Assembly: GCF_005952805.1 (NCBI RefSeq)
Contig: NZ_CP040709.1
Coordinates: 1,612,001-1,676,000, forward strand
DNA: 64,000 nt
Source of the DNA: Inhella inkyongensis
Lineage (GTDB): Bacteria > Pseudomonadota > Gammaproteobacteria > Burkholderiales > Burkholderiaceae_C
Reading direction: 5' to 3'
The translations under genes and the position numbers were made by a program. Each line of letters begins with the position of its first letter. Within the stretch, counting starts at the first letter, position 1. Positions 1-12,066 of the stretch are shown here, in pieces. The notes below the pieces were generated by a model, which ran no database searches, had not been told where the DNA came from, and worked only from the letters and a program-made list of their open reading frames with translations.

Positions 1-47
1 CCACGCAGATCGGCAAAAACCACGGTGCGTTGCCGAATCTGGGTCAT
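1..47 (-). CDS. Partial gene, start of a possible class III adenylate/guanylate cyclase
   Basis: Only the first 15 codons are present; the gene leaves the window at base 1. The ATG is at 47 and the peptide begins MTQIRQRTVVFADLR. A short polar start followed by a beta strand of the form VVFADLRG is how many class III nucleotide cyclase domains begin, where the aspartate binds the catalytic metal. It lies downstream of rpoD on the same strand, beyond the rpoD terminator, so it probably has its own promoter. With 15 residues the family call is a guess from one motif; what is certain is an open frame with an ATG. Confidence 0.4.
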   Translation of the reverse strand, partial: MTQIRQRTVVFADLR

Positions 48-115
48 CGATCGCTACGGGCCAGGGTTGGAGGGGGGCTCCAGTGTATCGGCGGGAATTA
101 GTCACGCCCGGGCGT

Positions 116-141
116 AAAAAAGCCGGGCGGGGCCCGGCTTC
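116..141 (-). terminator. Intrinsic terminator of rpoD
   Basis: A perfect 8-bp stem (AGCCGGGC at 121-128 with GCCCGGCT at 132-139, 3-nt loop) is followed on the minus strand by a run of six Ts (plus-strand A run 116-121). It lies 25 bases past the rpoD stop codon. Confidence 0.9.
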
Positions 142-165
142 ATGCAACGCGGTTGAGGCGAACGC

Positions 166-2373
<2,208 letters not shown>

Positions 2374-2512
2374 GCAAATCCTTGATGGGGCCGGTGAATG
2401 GGCCTGTTCAGGCCGTGGCTGGCCTGTCCGGCACGTAGGCCGTTCAGCAAACCTTCAATTTTACCCTTGACGAATGGCAGTATGCCGCCATGAGGGGCCA
2501 AATCTGACCGAT

Positions 2513-4432
2513 TCAGGGCTGCCAGCGGGCCGCTGGGCGGCCCAGCAAGGCGCTCAGGTCCTGTCCGGCTTGCGTCATGCGCTCGATCAAGGCTTGCAGG
2601 TCGCTGAGGCTGGCCTGTTCCAGTCCGGCGGCGTCCAGTTCGGCCAGCCGCAGTCCTGCCAATTGCCCCAGGCTGTGGCTCAGGCTGGGCTCACCGAGCA
2701 TCTGCTCGCGCAACTGCGCCCAGGGAGGCGGGCCTTGGTCGGTCACGATGCGGTCCAGCCAGGCCAAGATCTTCGCGTGCGGACTGCGCCGCTGCAGCAG
2801 CAGGTCGTGGGCGCTATGGCTGATCTGCTCCCACCAGGCGGCGTTCAGCAAGAGCAGACGGAGAACCTGATCCTCGGGACTGGCGACCCGGGGCGGCGGG
2901 GGAGGAGGCCCAGCGGGGCGGCGGTTACCGCGTTGCCAACGCTCCCCGCGCTCCCCACGCATCGGCCGCCGCGCGGGTGCTGGCTCGTAATGGGCCTCTT
3001 GGGCGGCTGGGTGGTAGGCCGGGTCGTATCCGGGGTCGGCCTCATTGAATGGGGGCCAGTGTGGCGGCTCGTCGGCGCCATGGCTGGAAGCCTGAGGCGC
3101 GCGCGCACTTCGGGGTGCTGGGCTTTCGCTCCAGCTTTGATCCAACTCGGCGTCACTCAACCGGGCCAGATGGGCAAACTCCCCCAGCATCTGGCGCTTG
3201 AGCAGGCCATCGGGCAGGGCGGTCCAAAGCGGCCGGGCTTGCGCCAGCAGCTTGGCGCGCCCTTCGGGGATGTCGAGCCGGCAACCCTCGCCGGCCACCT
3301 CCAGTAAGTACTGCGATAAGGGCTTGGCGGCCTCGATCTGCGCCTCGAAGGCTGCCATGCCGTGCTCGCGCACGTAAGAGTCCGGATCGTGCTCGGTGGG
3401 CAGGAATAGGAAGCGCACGCTGCGACGCTCGGTCAGGTGCGGCAGTGCTGCCTGCAAAGCCCGACTGGCGGCCCGCCGCCCTGCAGCGTCGCCGTCGAAG
3501 CTGAAGACGATCTGCTCGGTGAAGCGAAACAGCTTGGCCACATGCTCGGCGGTGCAGGCCGTGCCCAGGGTGGCAACGCCCTGGGCCAGGCCGTGCTGCG
3601 CCAGTGCCACCACATCCATATAGCCCTCCACGACCAGGGCATGGCCGGCGCGGCGAATGGCGGTGCGTGCCTCATAGAGGCCATATAACTCCTGCCCCTT
3701 GCTGAAAACCGGTGTCTCGGGCGAATTCAGGTACTTGGGCTCGCCTTGATCCAGGACCCGGCCGCCAAATCCGATGACCGCACCGGCGACATTTCGGATC
3801 GGGAACATGATGCGATCGCGAAAACGGTCGTAACGCCGCGGCGCACCTTGTTCGTCGAGCTTTTCTTCGGACTGAATCAACAGGCCGCAGGTGACCAAAT
3901 CGGGTTCGTCGTATTCGGGGAAACAGCGTGCCAGCGCGCGCCAGCCGGCCGGCGCATAGCCCAGCCCGAAATGTGCGGCGATGCGCCCTGTCAGTCCGCG
4001 CTGTTTCAAATAGGCAATCGCCCGCTCGGAATGCCGCAGTTGGCCGCGGTAATGCTCCATGGCCTGCGCCAGCAATTCCGACAGGCCTTTTTGCTCGACC
4101 TTGGCCTGCGCCGCCTGGGCGCGCTCGGCGGCGCTGCGCCGATCATCGGGCACGTCCAGCCCAACGCGCCGGGCGAGGTCTTGTACCGCTTCGATAAACC
4201 CCAGGCCCAGGTGCTCCATCAAAAAGCGCACGGCATCGCCATGGGCGCCGCAGCCAAAGCAGTGGTAGGTTTGTCGGGCTGGGTTGACGTTGAAACTCGG
4301 GGTTTTCTCGCCATGAAAGGGACATAAGCCCTTTAGATTGCCGCCGGCTTTTTTCAGTTGCACATGGGCACCCACCACCTCGGCGATGTCGAGGCGGCCC
4401 AGCAGTTGTTGCAGGAACTCGGGTGGGATCAC
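2513..4432 (-). CDS. dnaG: DNA primase DnaG
   Basis: Makes RNA primers at the replication fork and docks on the DnaB helicase through its C-terminus. 639 residues, normal length. The N-terminal CHC2 zinc ribbon is clear (CPFH, then CFGCGAHGD, about residues 37-66), followed by the primase core and TOPRIM fold (LVVEGYMDVVAL near 270, FSFDGDAAG near 315, the metal-binding acidic residues). A Pro/Arg-rich linker around 440-515 leads to the helicase-binding helices. The start is GTG at 4432. Together with rpoD this is the tail of the macromolecular synthesis operon, but the usual leading gene rpsU is absent; an H-NS gene with its own terminator lies upstream instead. Confidence 0.97.
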   Translation of the reverse strand: MIPPEFLQQLLGRLDIAEVVGAHVQLKKAGGNLKGLCPFHGEKTPSFNVNPARQTYHCFGCGAHGDAVRFLMEHLGLGFIEAVQDLARRVGLDVPDDRRSAAERAQAAQAKVEQKGLSELLAQAMEHYRGQLRHSERAIAYLKQRGLTGRIAAHFGLGYAPAGWRALARCFPEYDEPDLVTCGLLIQSEEKLDEQGAPRRYDRFRDRIMFPIRNVAGAVIGFGGRVLDQGEPKYLNSPETPVFSKGQELYGLYEARTAIRRAGHALVVEGYMDVVALAQHGLAQGVATLGTACTAEHVAKLFRFTEQIVFSFDGDAAGRRAASRALQAALPHLTERRSVRFLFLPTEHDPDSYVREHGMAAFEAQIEAAKPLSQYLLEVAGEGCRLDIPEGRAKLLAQARPLWTALPDGLLKRQMLGEFAHLARLSDAELDQSWSESPAPRSARAPQASSHGADEPPHWPPFNEADPGYDPAYHPAAQEAHYEPAPARRPMRGERGERWQRGNRRPAGPPPPPPRVASPEDQVLRLLLLNAAWWEQISHSAHDLLLQRRSPHAKILAWLDRIVTDQGPPPWAQLREQMLGEPSLSHSLGQLAGLRLAELDAAGLEQASLSDLQALIERMTQAGQDLSALLGRPAARWQP

Positions 4433-4470
4433 GTCGTCAGTCTAGAGCCTGGGCATCCGGTGCCCGCCCC

Positions 4471-4513
4471 AAAAGCACAACACCCGGCTGGGGCAGGGCC
4501 CAGCCGGGTGTTG
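4471..4513 (-). terminator. Terminator of the H-NS-like gene
   Basis: A perfect 15-bp stem (4478-4492 with 4499-4513, 6-nt loop) follows the H-NS stop codon; on the minus strand it ends in GTGCTTTT. It separates this gene from dnaG. Confidence 0.85.
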
Positions 4514-4534
4514 TAGGGGGCTCTGGCGGAGAGC

Positions 4535-4834
4535 TTAGAGCGCGAAATCGCTCAGCTTGGCGCCGCCGGCCAGGGCAGCCTTGAGCCACTTGGGCTGCAG
4601 ACCACGGCCACTCCAGGTCTCGCCGGTGGCTTGGTTGCGGTACTTGGCGGCCACTTTCGAGGCGGGCTTGGGGCCGCGCGGCGTGCGCATGCTCAGATCG
4701 GCCGGGGTCAGGCCATATTCGCTCATCAGGGCGCGAACCTTGGCGACGGCATCACCGCGCTCGCGGTCCTTGGTCTCGGCGATTTGTTGATCGAGCGCGG
4801 CGCGTTGCGCCATCAATTCCTGCAGAGTTGCCAT
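4535..4834 (-). CDS. H-NS family nucleoid protein
   Basis: Small DNA-binding protein, 99 residues, of the short H-NS family common in Burkholderiales. The N-terminus (LQELMAQRAALDQQIAETKDRERGDAV) is a coiled-coil oligomerization helix. The C-terminal half carries the DNA-binding motif: KYRNQATGETWSGRGLQPKWLKAAL matches the family core Y-N-TGETWSGRGR-P-WL. It probably silences AT-rich DNA and compacts the chromosome. I chose ATG 4834 over the upstream GTG 4843 because AGGTGA sits at the right distance before it. It is a single-gene unit with its own terminator, between dnaG and a binding-protein gene. Which paralogue it is cannot be told from sequence. Confidence 0.93.
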   Translation of the reverse strand: MATLQELMAQRAALDQQIAETKDRERGDAVAKVRALMSEYGLTPADLSMRTPRGPKPASKVAAKYRNQATGETWSGRGLQPKWLKAALAGGAKLSDFAL

Positions 4835-4928
4835 GATTGTCACCTAGATTTGAGTCAAGAAACCGGCCGCCCAGAGGCGACAACTGGGGCAATGATAAAC
4901 AAATCTACGGCCAAGTGAATATCCGTGA

Positions 4929-5966
4929 TTACTTGTAGGCCGCCCGATCGAGCATTTGTTGCACCGCTGCAATATGCGGCGCGATGGTGCCCAGGTGAAT
5001 CGGCTCGCGTTTGAAATCGCCCAAAGCCTGCAATGCCGGGTTGCTGGGGCGCACATTCGTCACCACCGGCCATTCGTTATTGCCATCTGCGAAATAGGCT
5101 TGTGCCGCATCCTCGCTCAGGTATTCGAGAAAGCGCTGCGCCGCCGCCCGATTCTTTGAGTTCTTGGCCATCGCCCCGCCGGCAATGTTCAGATGGGTGC
5201 CTTGATCTGCTTGGTTCGGCATCACCCAGCCCACCTTCTCCATCAGTTCGCGATCCTCGGGTTTGTTGGAGCGCATCAGCCGGGCCAGGTAATAGCTGTT
5301 GGTGAGTGCAATCTGGCATTCACCGCTGGCCACTGCTTTGATTTGATCGGTATCGCCGCCCTTGGGTGCGCGCGCCATATTCCCGACCACTCCCTTGAGC
5401 CAGGTTTCCAGGCGCGCTGCGCCCAGGCGCTCGTGCAGCGACGCGAACAAGGACAGGTTGTAGGGGTGGGAGCCCGAGCGGGTGCAGACCTTGCCTTTGT
5501 GGCGCGGGTCGGCCAGGTCTTCATAGCGGCTGACCGTGGCCTTGTCGACGCTGAGCTTGTTGTAGACCACCATGCGGGCGCGGGTGGACAGACCCCACCA
5601 GGCCACACCGTCAGGCCCTGCTGCTGCGCGGTACTGGGCCGGGATGCGTTGTTCCAGCACGCTGGACTTGAAGGGTTGAAACAGCCCTTCACGCTCGGCC
5701 ATCGTCAGGCGGGCGGCGTCCACCAACAGGATGACATCGGCAGGGCTGGCGGCGCCCTCGGTCTTCAGGCGTTGCAGGATGCCGGCGTCATCCGCCTCGA
5801 TGCGGTTGATCTTGATGCCCGTGGCCTTGGTGAAGTTGGCGTAGAGCGCTTCATCGGTCTGATAGTGGCGGGCCGAGTACAGGTTGAGGACCTGCTCCTG
5901 GGCGCGCAGGCCCGGGGTGGTAAACAGGGCGGTGGCCAGCAGGCTGGCAAGGACGGCGTGACGCAT
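4929..5966 (-). CDS. Periplasmic iron(III)-type ABC substrate-binding protein (FbpA/FutA-like)
   Basis: Secreted binding protein of 345 residues. A signal peptide spans residues 1-22 (MRHAVLASLLATALFTTPGLRA). The mature part begins QVLNLYSARHYQTDEALYANF, matching the FbpA/FutA group of ferric-ion binding proteins (LNVYSARHY start, VDAARL, then GTHLNIAGGAM and EWPVV near the end). The two lobes of a class II binding protein are complete. No permease or ATPase genes are next to it, so it is an orphan binding protein or its transporter lies elsewhere. A near-perfect palindrome overlaps its likely promoter, and yggX, another iron-related gene, lies just upstream. Ferric iron as ligand is family knowledge, not proven here. 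Confidence 0.9.
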   Translation of the reverse strand: MRHAVLASLLATALFTTPGLRAQEQVLNLYSARHYQTDEALYANFTKATGIKINRIEADDAGILQRLKTEGAASPADVILLVDAARLTMAEREGLFQPFKSSVLEQRIPAQYRAAAGPDGVAWWGLSTRARMVVYNKLSVDKATVSRYEDLADPRHKGKVCTRSGSHPYNLSLFASLHERLGAARLETWLKGVVGNMARAPKGGDTDQIKAVASGECQIALTNSYYLARLMRSNKPEDRELMEKVGWVMPNQADQGTHLNIAGGAMAKNSKNRAAAQRFLEYLSEDAAQAYFADGNNEWPVVTNVRPSNPALQALGDFKREPIHLGTIAPHIAAVQQMLDRAAYK

Positions 5967-6005
5967 GAGAACTCCCGCAGAGGGTCAATTCGATGCGGAA
6001 GTGTA

Positions 6006-6040
6006 GCAAACGCGAATTATTCGCGTTTGCGTTTTGTCAA
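6006..6040 (-). promoter_or_regulatory. Candidate operator and promoter of the iron-binding-protein gene
   Basis: An 11-bp perfect inverted repeat (GCAAACGCGAA at 6006-6016, TTCGCGTTTGC at 6020-6030) with an AT-rich 3-bp centre lies 40 bases before the ATG at 5966. Just upstream on the minus strand is a consensus -35 hexamer TTGACA (6040-6035); the palindrome covers the spacer and the expected -10 position, where a bound repressor would block polymerase. No T run follows, so it is not an intrinsic terminator. Fur is a reasonable guess from the gene it serves, but the arms do not match the classic Fur box well. Confidence 0.55.
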
Positions 6041-6072
6041 GGTCTAGGGCTGGAGCCATTGGCTCCGGCTTG

Positions 6073-6226
6073 GCCCGCCGGTTTTTCGACGGCTGCGCTG
6101 TCGCCAAAGAAGAATTGTTGCCGCGCTCCGCGCGTCCAATTTTTCTGGCCTGAACCCCGTTCAGGCCGCCGGCGGGACATAGCCCGCCGGCTTGTCGACG
6201 GCTGCGCCGTCGCCAAAGAAAAATTG
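6073..6226 (-). repeat. Duplicated 3-prime end of yggX
   Basis: The 45 bases at 6182-6226, which encode the [14 protein letters not shown] region near the YggX C-terminus, occur again at 6073-6117 with about 4 mismatches, beyond the yggX stop codon. The second copy still reads QFFFGDSAAVEKPAG in its own frame but is not part of any gene. Between the copies is a palindrome GGCCTGAA-N5-TTCAGGCC (6147-6167) containing the yggX stop codon, and 6050-6070 holds a second small hairpin. Confidence 0.8.
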
Positions 6227-6445
6227 ATCCATCTGCCTCGCCAGGTACTGCCGGGCGCGCTGATCCGCCAGATTCAGCCGGTTCTCATTCACCAGCATGG
6301 TCTGGTGCTTGATCCAGGCGGCCCAGGCTTCTTTGCTGACCTCGTTCCAGATGCGCTGGCCCAGCGGGGTGTGGGCCGGGTAGGGGGGGAAGTCCAGGCC
6401 TTCGGCCTCTTTCTTCAGGTAAGCGCATTGAACGGTGCGGGCCAT
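6161..6445 (-). CDS. yggX: YggX, iron(II)-trafficking / oxidative damage protection protein
   Basis: Small cytoplasmic protein (94 residues) that helps protect or supply iron-sulfur clusters. The sequence fits the family throughout: the near-N-terminal cysteine ([23 protein letters not shown]), [30 protein letters not shown], and the helical end [14 protein letters not shown]. The C-terminal tail ([17 protein letters not shown]) is normal in position, but its coding sequence is duplicated downstream. It lies between argA and the iron-type binding protein on the same strand, which fits an iron or oxidative-stress setting. Confidence 0.95.
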   Translation of the reverse strand: MARTVQCAYLKKEAEGLDFPPYPAHTPLGQRIWNEVSKEAWAAWIKHQTMLVNENRLNLADQRARQYLARQMDQFFFGDGAAVDKPAGYVPPAA

Positions 6446-6500
6446 GGGGCAACTCCAGAAAACGAAATCGAAACGGGGCGGGACTGTAGCGGCGCGGGGC

Positions 6501-7847
<1,347 letters not shown>

Positions 7848-8008
7848 CGGCCGGACTTTCAGAGGGAAACAGGGGTTTGCGCGGATAGGGCTGGGATTGT
7901 GCGGCAAGGGCGTTGCTGTCACTGGGGCGCTGGGATGCTAGAGAGTCCGCGCGGCGCGGTGCTGTGGCGGGAAGGGTGGCTCCCGACTCGCGGGACAATG
8001 CGCCTGCC

Positions 8009-11000
8009 ATGAATGAAGCCCAACCGAACAGCCGGCGCAACCCGCCGGCTGTTTCCATTGAGCGCAAGCCGCTCCCGCCCATCACTTTCCCAGAGTCCCT
8101 GCCCGTCAGCGCACGGCGCGAGGAGATCGCCGCTGCGCTGTCCGCGCATCAGGTCGTCATCGTTTGCGGCGAGACGGGCTCGGGCAAGACCACCCAACTG
8201 CCCAAGATCGCGCTGGCCTTGGGCCGGGGCAAGGCCAATGGCGGCGGCCTGATCGGCCACACCCAGCCGCGCCGCCTGGCCGCCACCAGCGTGGCCAAAC
8301 GCATCGCCGAGGAGCTGAACTCGCCGCTGGGCCAGGTGGTGGGCTACAAGATTCGCTTCAACGACCGGCTGGAGGCCGGCGCCTCGGTCAAGCTGATGAC
8401 GGACGGCATCCTGCTGGCCGAGACCCAGACCGACCCGCTGCTCAAGCGCTACGACACCCTGATCATTGACGAGGCCCATGAGCGCAGCCTCAACATCGAT
8501 TTCCTGCTCGGCTATCTGAAGCAGATCCTGCCGCGCCGCCCCGATCTGAAGATCGTCGTCACCTCGGCCACCATCGATGCCGAGCGCTTTGCGCGGCATT
8601 TCGAGTCGAAGAACGGCCCGGCGCCGGTGATCCAGGTGTCCGGGCGCCTGTTCCCGGTCGAGCAGCGCTGGCGCCCCTTCGAGGAAAAGAAGGACTACGG
8701 CCTGCCCGATGCGATTCGCGACGCCGTCGATGAGCTCTGGCGCAGCGGCGGCGGCGACTGCCTGGTCTTCCTGCCGGGCGAGCGCGAGATCCGCGAGGTG
8801 GCCGAGAGCCTGCGCGCGCATCACCCGCCCGGGGTGGAGGTGCTGCCGCTGTTCGCGCGCCTCTCGCAACAGGACCAGGACAAGATCTTCCAGCCCCATG
8901 GCGCGCCGCGCATCGTGTTGGCCACCAATGTGGCCGAGACCTCGCTCACCGTGCCCGGCATCCGCTATGTGGTGGACGCCGGCACCGCGCGCGTCAAGCG
9001 CTACAGCTACCGCAACAAGGTCGAGCAGCTGCAGATCGAGGCCATCAGCCAGGCCGCCGCCAACCAGCGCGCCGGCCGCTGCGGCCGGGTGAGCAATGGC
9101 ATTTGCGTGCGCCTCTATGACGAGGCCGACTTCGCGCAGCGCAGCCGCTTCACCGACCCCGAAATCCTGCGTAGCTCGCTGGCCGGGGTGATCCTGCGCA
9201 TGAAGAGCCTCAGGCTCGGCGCGGTGGAGGACTTTCCTTTTCTGGAAGCGCCCCCAGGCAAGGCGATTGCCGATGGCTACCAGCTGTTGGCGGAGCTGGG
9301 CGCGGTGGACGAGGCCAACGAGCTGACCGACATCGGCCGCCAGCTGGCCAAACTGCCGCTGGACCCGCGCGTGGGCCGCATGCTGCTGGCCGCGCGCGAG
9401 GGCGATTGCCTGAACGAGATGCTGGTGATCGCCGCCAGCCTCAGCAGCCAGGACGTGCGCGATCGTCCGCCCGAGCAGCAGCAGGCGGCCGACGCCAAGC
9501 ACAAGCCCTTTGATGACGAGAAGAGCGAGTTCAGTGGCTTGCTCAAACTCTGGAAGTGGCTGGAGACCGCTCGGGGCGGTGAGGGGGAACACAAGCTCAG
9601 CCATCGCAAATACGAGGCGAAGTTGCGCGAGCACTTCATCAACCCGCGCCGCGTGCGCGAGTGGCGCGACATTCACCAGCAGCTGCACACCGTGGTGGCC
9701 GAGCAGGGCTGGCGCCTGAACGGCAGCGAACCCACCTATGAGCAGTTGCACCGCGCGCTGCTGGCCGGCCTGCTGGGCAATATCGGCCTGAAGAGCGAGC
9801 TGGAGGAGTCGTCCGGGGCTTACCTGGGCGCACGCAGCATCAAGTTCTGGCCCTGGCCCGGTGCGCACCTGAGCAAGAAGCCCGGGCGCTGGGTGCTGGC
9901 CGCCGAGTTGGTGGAGACCAGCCGACTCTGGGGACGGGGCCTGGCCAATATCGACCCGCAATGGGTGCTGGCGCAATGCGGCCATTTGCTCAAGACCCAT
10001 TTGAGCGAGCCGCATTGGGAAAAGAAGGCCGGCGAGGTGGTGGCGCTGGAGCGCGGCCTGCTCTACGGCCTGACGCTCTACCAGGGCCGGCGCGTGAACT
10101 TCGGCCGCATCGACCCGGCCAAGGCGCGCGAGATCTTCATTCGCGAGGCGCTGGTCGGCGGCGAGATCGATTCGCAGCTGCCTTTCTTGGCCCACAACGC
10201 CAAGCGCATTGCTGAGGTCGAGAAGCTCGAGCACAAGAGCCGCCGCCAGGACGTGCTGGTGGACGACAGCCTGATCGAGGCCTTCTACGACGCCCAGATC
10301 CCGCCCGAGGTCTGCTCCACCGCCACGCTGGAGAAGTGGTGGCGTCAGGCCAGCAAGGGAAACCCCAGGCTGCTGCATTTCAGCCGCGAAGAGCTGATGC
10401 GCCACGAGGCCGCCGGCATCACCTCGGACGCCTTCCCCAAGATGCTGCGGCTGGGCGGCGTGGACTGCCGCTGCGACTACCTGCACGAGCCCGGCGACGC
10501 CCGCGACGGCCTGACCGTCACGGTGCCGGTGTTTGCGCTGAACCCCGTGGGTGAAGCGGCCTGCGAATGGCTGGTGCCCGGCCTGGTGGAGGCCAAGGTG
10601 CTGGCCCTGATCAAGAGCCTGCCGCAAAAGCCGCGCGCCCGCCTGGCGCCGGTGCCCAGCTTTGTGAGCGAATGGCTGGCCGCCACGCCCTTTGGCGAAG
10701 GCTCGCTGATCGACACCCTGCTGGCGGCGGTCAAGACCAAGACCGGCCTGCCGCTGACGCGTGCGGACTTCAAGTTGGAACTGCTGAGCCCGCATTTGTT
10801 CATGAACCTGCGCGTGGTGGACGAACATGGTCGCCAGCTCGGCATGGGGCGCAATCTGGCCGCGCTTAAGGCCGAGTTCGGCGGCCTGGCGCGCTCCAGC
10901 TTCCAGGCTTTGGCGGCGCTGAAGCTCGCCCCCGCTGCCTCTGACGCCCGCAAAGCCGCCGAGAACGCCAAGGCCGCGCCCAAACCCGCGGCCGCAGCCC

Positions 11001-11866
11001 CTGCGCTGGAGGCCGCCAAGACCTACACCGACTGGAGCTTTGGCGAGCTGCCCGAGTTGCTGGAGGTGAGCAAGGGAGGGCAGAGCCTGATCGGTTTCCC
11101 GGCCTTGATCGACAAGGGGGCGCATGTCGAGATCGAGGTCTTTGACGAGCCCGAGGCCGCGCAGGCCCAGCATCGTCAGGGCCTGCTGCGCCTCTTTGCG
11201 CTGCAGCTCAAGGAGCCGCTCAAGGGCCTGGAGAAAAACCTCGGCCCCGACCTGCAGCGCCTGGGCGTGGCCTATATGGCCCTGGGCACACTCGAAGAAT
11301 TGCGCGCCCAGGTGCTGCACACGGCCCTGGAGCGGGCCTTCGGCGGCGAGCCCCTGCCCAGCACGGCGGCGGCCTTTCAGGCCCGCATGGCCGAGGGCCG
11401 CCCGCGCCTGGTGCTGATCGCCCAGGAGGTGCTGCGCCAGGCCGGCCTGGTGCTGACCGAGCACCAGGCCGCCGCCCGCAAGCTCAAGGACGCCCGTGCA
11501 CCCAAAGAGCTGGCCGAGGACATCCAAGCCCAGCTTGACCGCCTGCTGCCCAAACACTTCCTGCGTCAGACCCCCTGGGCCCAGCTGCAGCACCTGCCGC
11601 GCTACCTGAAGGGCATCCAGCTGCGGCTGGACAAGTGGCGTCAGGACGCGGCACGCGACGCCAAGCTCTTGGCCGAGCTGCGGCCGCTGGAGCAGCGCTG
11701 GCAGCGCCGCGTGGCCGAGCGCCGGGGCAGCCCGGATCCCCGCCTGGACGAGTTCCGCTGGCAGCTCGAGGAGCTGCGCGTGGGCCTGTTTGCCCAGGAG
11801 CTGCGCACGCCGCAGCCGGTGTCGATCAAGCGTCTGGAAAAGGTCTGGCAGCAGATGCAGGGTTGA
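8009..11866 (+). CDS. hrpA: ATP-dependent RNA helicase HrpA
   Basis: DEAH-box RNA helicase of 1285 residues, normal for HrpA (about 1300). Motifs in order: GETGSGKTTQLPK (Walker A, around residue 52-64), TQPRRLAA, DEAHERSLN (motif II), VTSATIDAERF (motif III), NVAETSLTVPGIRYVVD, and QRAGRCGR (motif VI), then the winged-helix/ratchet and the long C-terminal domain specific to HrpA. In E. coli HrpA rescues stalled ribosomes and processes some mRNAs. I chose ATG 8009 (MNEAQPNSRR); an in-frame extension to 7913 reads as divergent promoter DNA. An Ala/Lys-rich linker lies around residue 975-1000. Confidence 0.97.
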   Translation: MNEAQPNSRRNPPAVSIERKPLPPITFPESLPVSARREEIAAALSAHQVVIVCGETGSGKTTQLPKIALALGRGKANGGGLIGHTQPRRLAATSVAKRIAEELNSPLGQVVGYKIRFNDRLEAGASVKLMTDGILLAETQTDPLLKRYDTLIIDEAHERSLNIDFLLGYLKQILPRRPDLKIVVTSATIDAERFARHFESKNGPAPVIQVSGRLFPVEQRWRPFEEKKDYGLPDAIRDAVDELWRSGGGDCLVFLPGEREIREVAESLRAHHPPGVEVLPLFARLSQQDQDKIFQPHGAPRIVLATNVAETSLTVPGIRYVVDAGTARVKRYSYRNKVEQLQIEAISQAAANQRAGRCGRVSNGICVRLYDEADFAQRSRFTDPEILRSSLAGVILRMKSLRLGAVEDFPFLEAPPGKAIADGYQLLAELGAVDEANELTDIGRQLAKLPLDPRVGRMLLAAREGDCLNEMLVIAASLSSQDVRDRPPEQQQAADAKHKPFDDEKSEFSGLLKLWKWLETARGGEGEHKLSHRKYEAKLREHFINPRRVREWRDIHQQLHTVVAEQGWRLNGSEPTYEQLHRALLAGLLGNIGLKSELEESSGAYLGARSIKFWPWPGAHLSKKPGRWVLAAELVETSRLWGRGLANIDPQWVLAQCGHLLKTHLSEPHWEKKAGEVVALERGLLYGLTLYQGRRVNFGRIDPAKAREIFIREALVGGEIDSQLPFLAHNAKRIAEVEKLEHKSRRQDVLVDDSLIEAFYDAQIPPEVCSTATLEKWWRQASKGNPRLLHFSREELMRHEAAGITSDAFPKMLRLGGVDCRCDYLHEPGDARDGLTVTVPVFALNPVGEAACEWLVPGLVEAKVLALIKSLPQKPRARLAPVPSFVSEWLAATPFGEGSLIDTLLAAVKTKTGLPLTRADFKLELLSPHLFMNLRVVDEHGRQLGMGRNLAALKAEFGGLARSSFQALAALKLAPAASDARKAAENAKAAPKPAAAAPALEAAKTYTDWSFGELPELLEVSKGGQSLIGFPALIDKGAHVEIEVFDEPEAAQAQHRQGLLRLFALQLKEPLKGLEKNLGPDLQRLGVAYMALGTLEELRAQVLHTALERAFGGEPLPSTAAAFQARMAEGRPRLVLIAQEVLRQAGLVLTEHQAAARKLKDARAPKELAEDIQAQLDRLLPKHFLRQTPWAQLQHLPRYLKGIQLRLDKWRQDAARDAKLLAELRPLEQRWQRRVAERRGSPDPRLDEFRWQLEELRVGLFAQELRTPQPVSIKRLEKVWQQMQG

Positions 11867-11878
11867 CCCACCCCCGAA

Positions 11879-11906
11879 GCGTCTTCGACGCCTCCCCCTC
11901 AAGGGG
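11879..11906 (+). terminator. Hairpins after hrpA
   Basis: Two small hairpins follow the hrpA stop: GCGTC-TTC-GACGC and CCCC-TCAA-GGGG. There is no T run, so it is weak as an intrinsic terminator. The C-rich sequence looks like a dispersed intergenic repeat, and similar wording (C-rich, then CAAGGGGG, then a CGGC block) occurs after the next gene at 13780-13850. The rest of 11907-12066 shows nothing I can name. Confidence 0.35.
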
Positions 11907-12066
11907 ACGCCACCAGCAGCCCGGCAAAGCCGGTTCTGCGGTGGCACTTGATCGACACCGTCGGGCCGACGAACTGACCGATTCTTGTCTGCGACTGTGA
12001 CTGCAGCAGTGGATAGGCGCTTCTCCGGAGAAGCTTCGCCTTGGCGACCGGGTTTAATGGCGCTTG

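Noticed and set aside
7919..11947. 1342-codon open frame opposite hrpA on the minus strand
   Set aside because: Shadow of hrpA. No motif, Gln/Leu-rich composition of an antisense frame.
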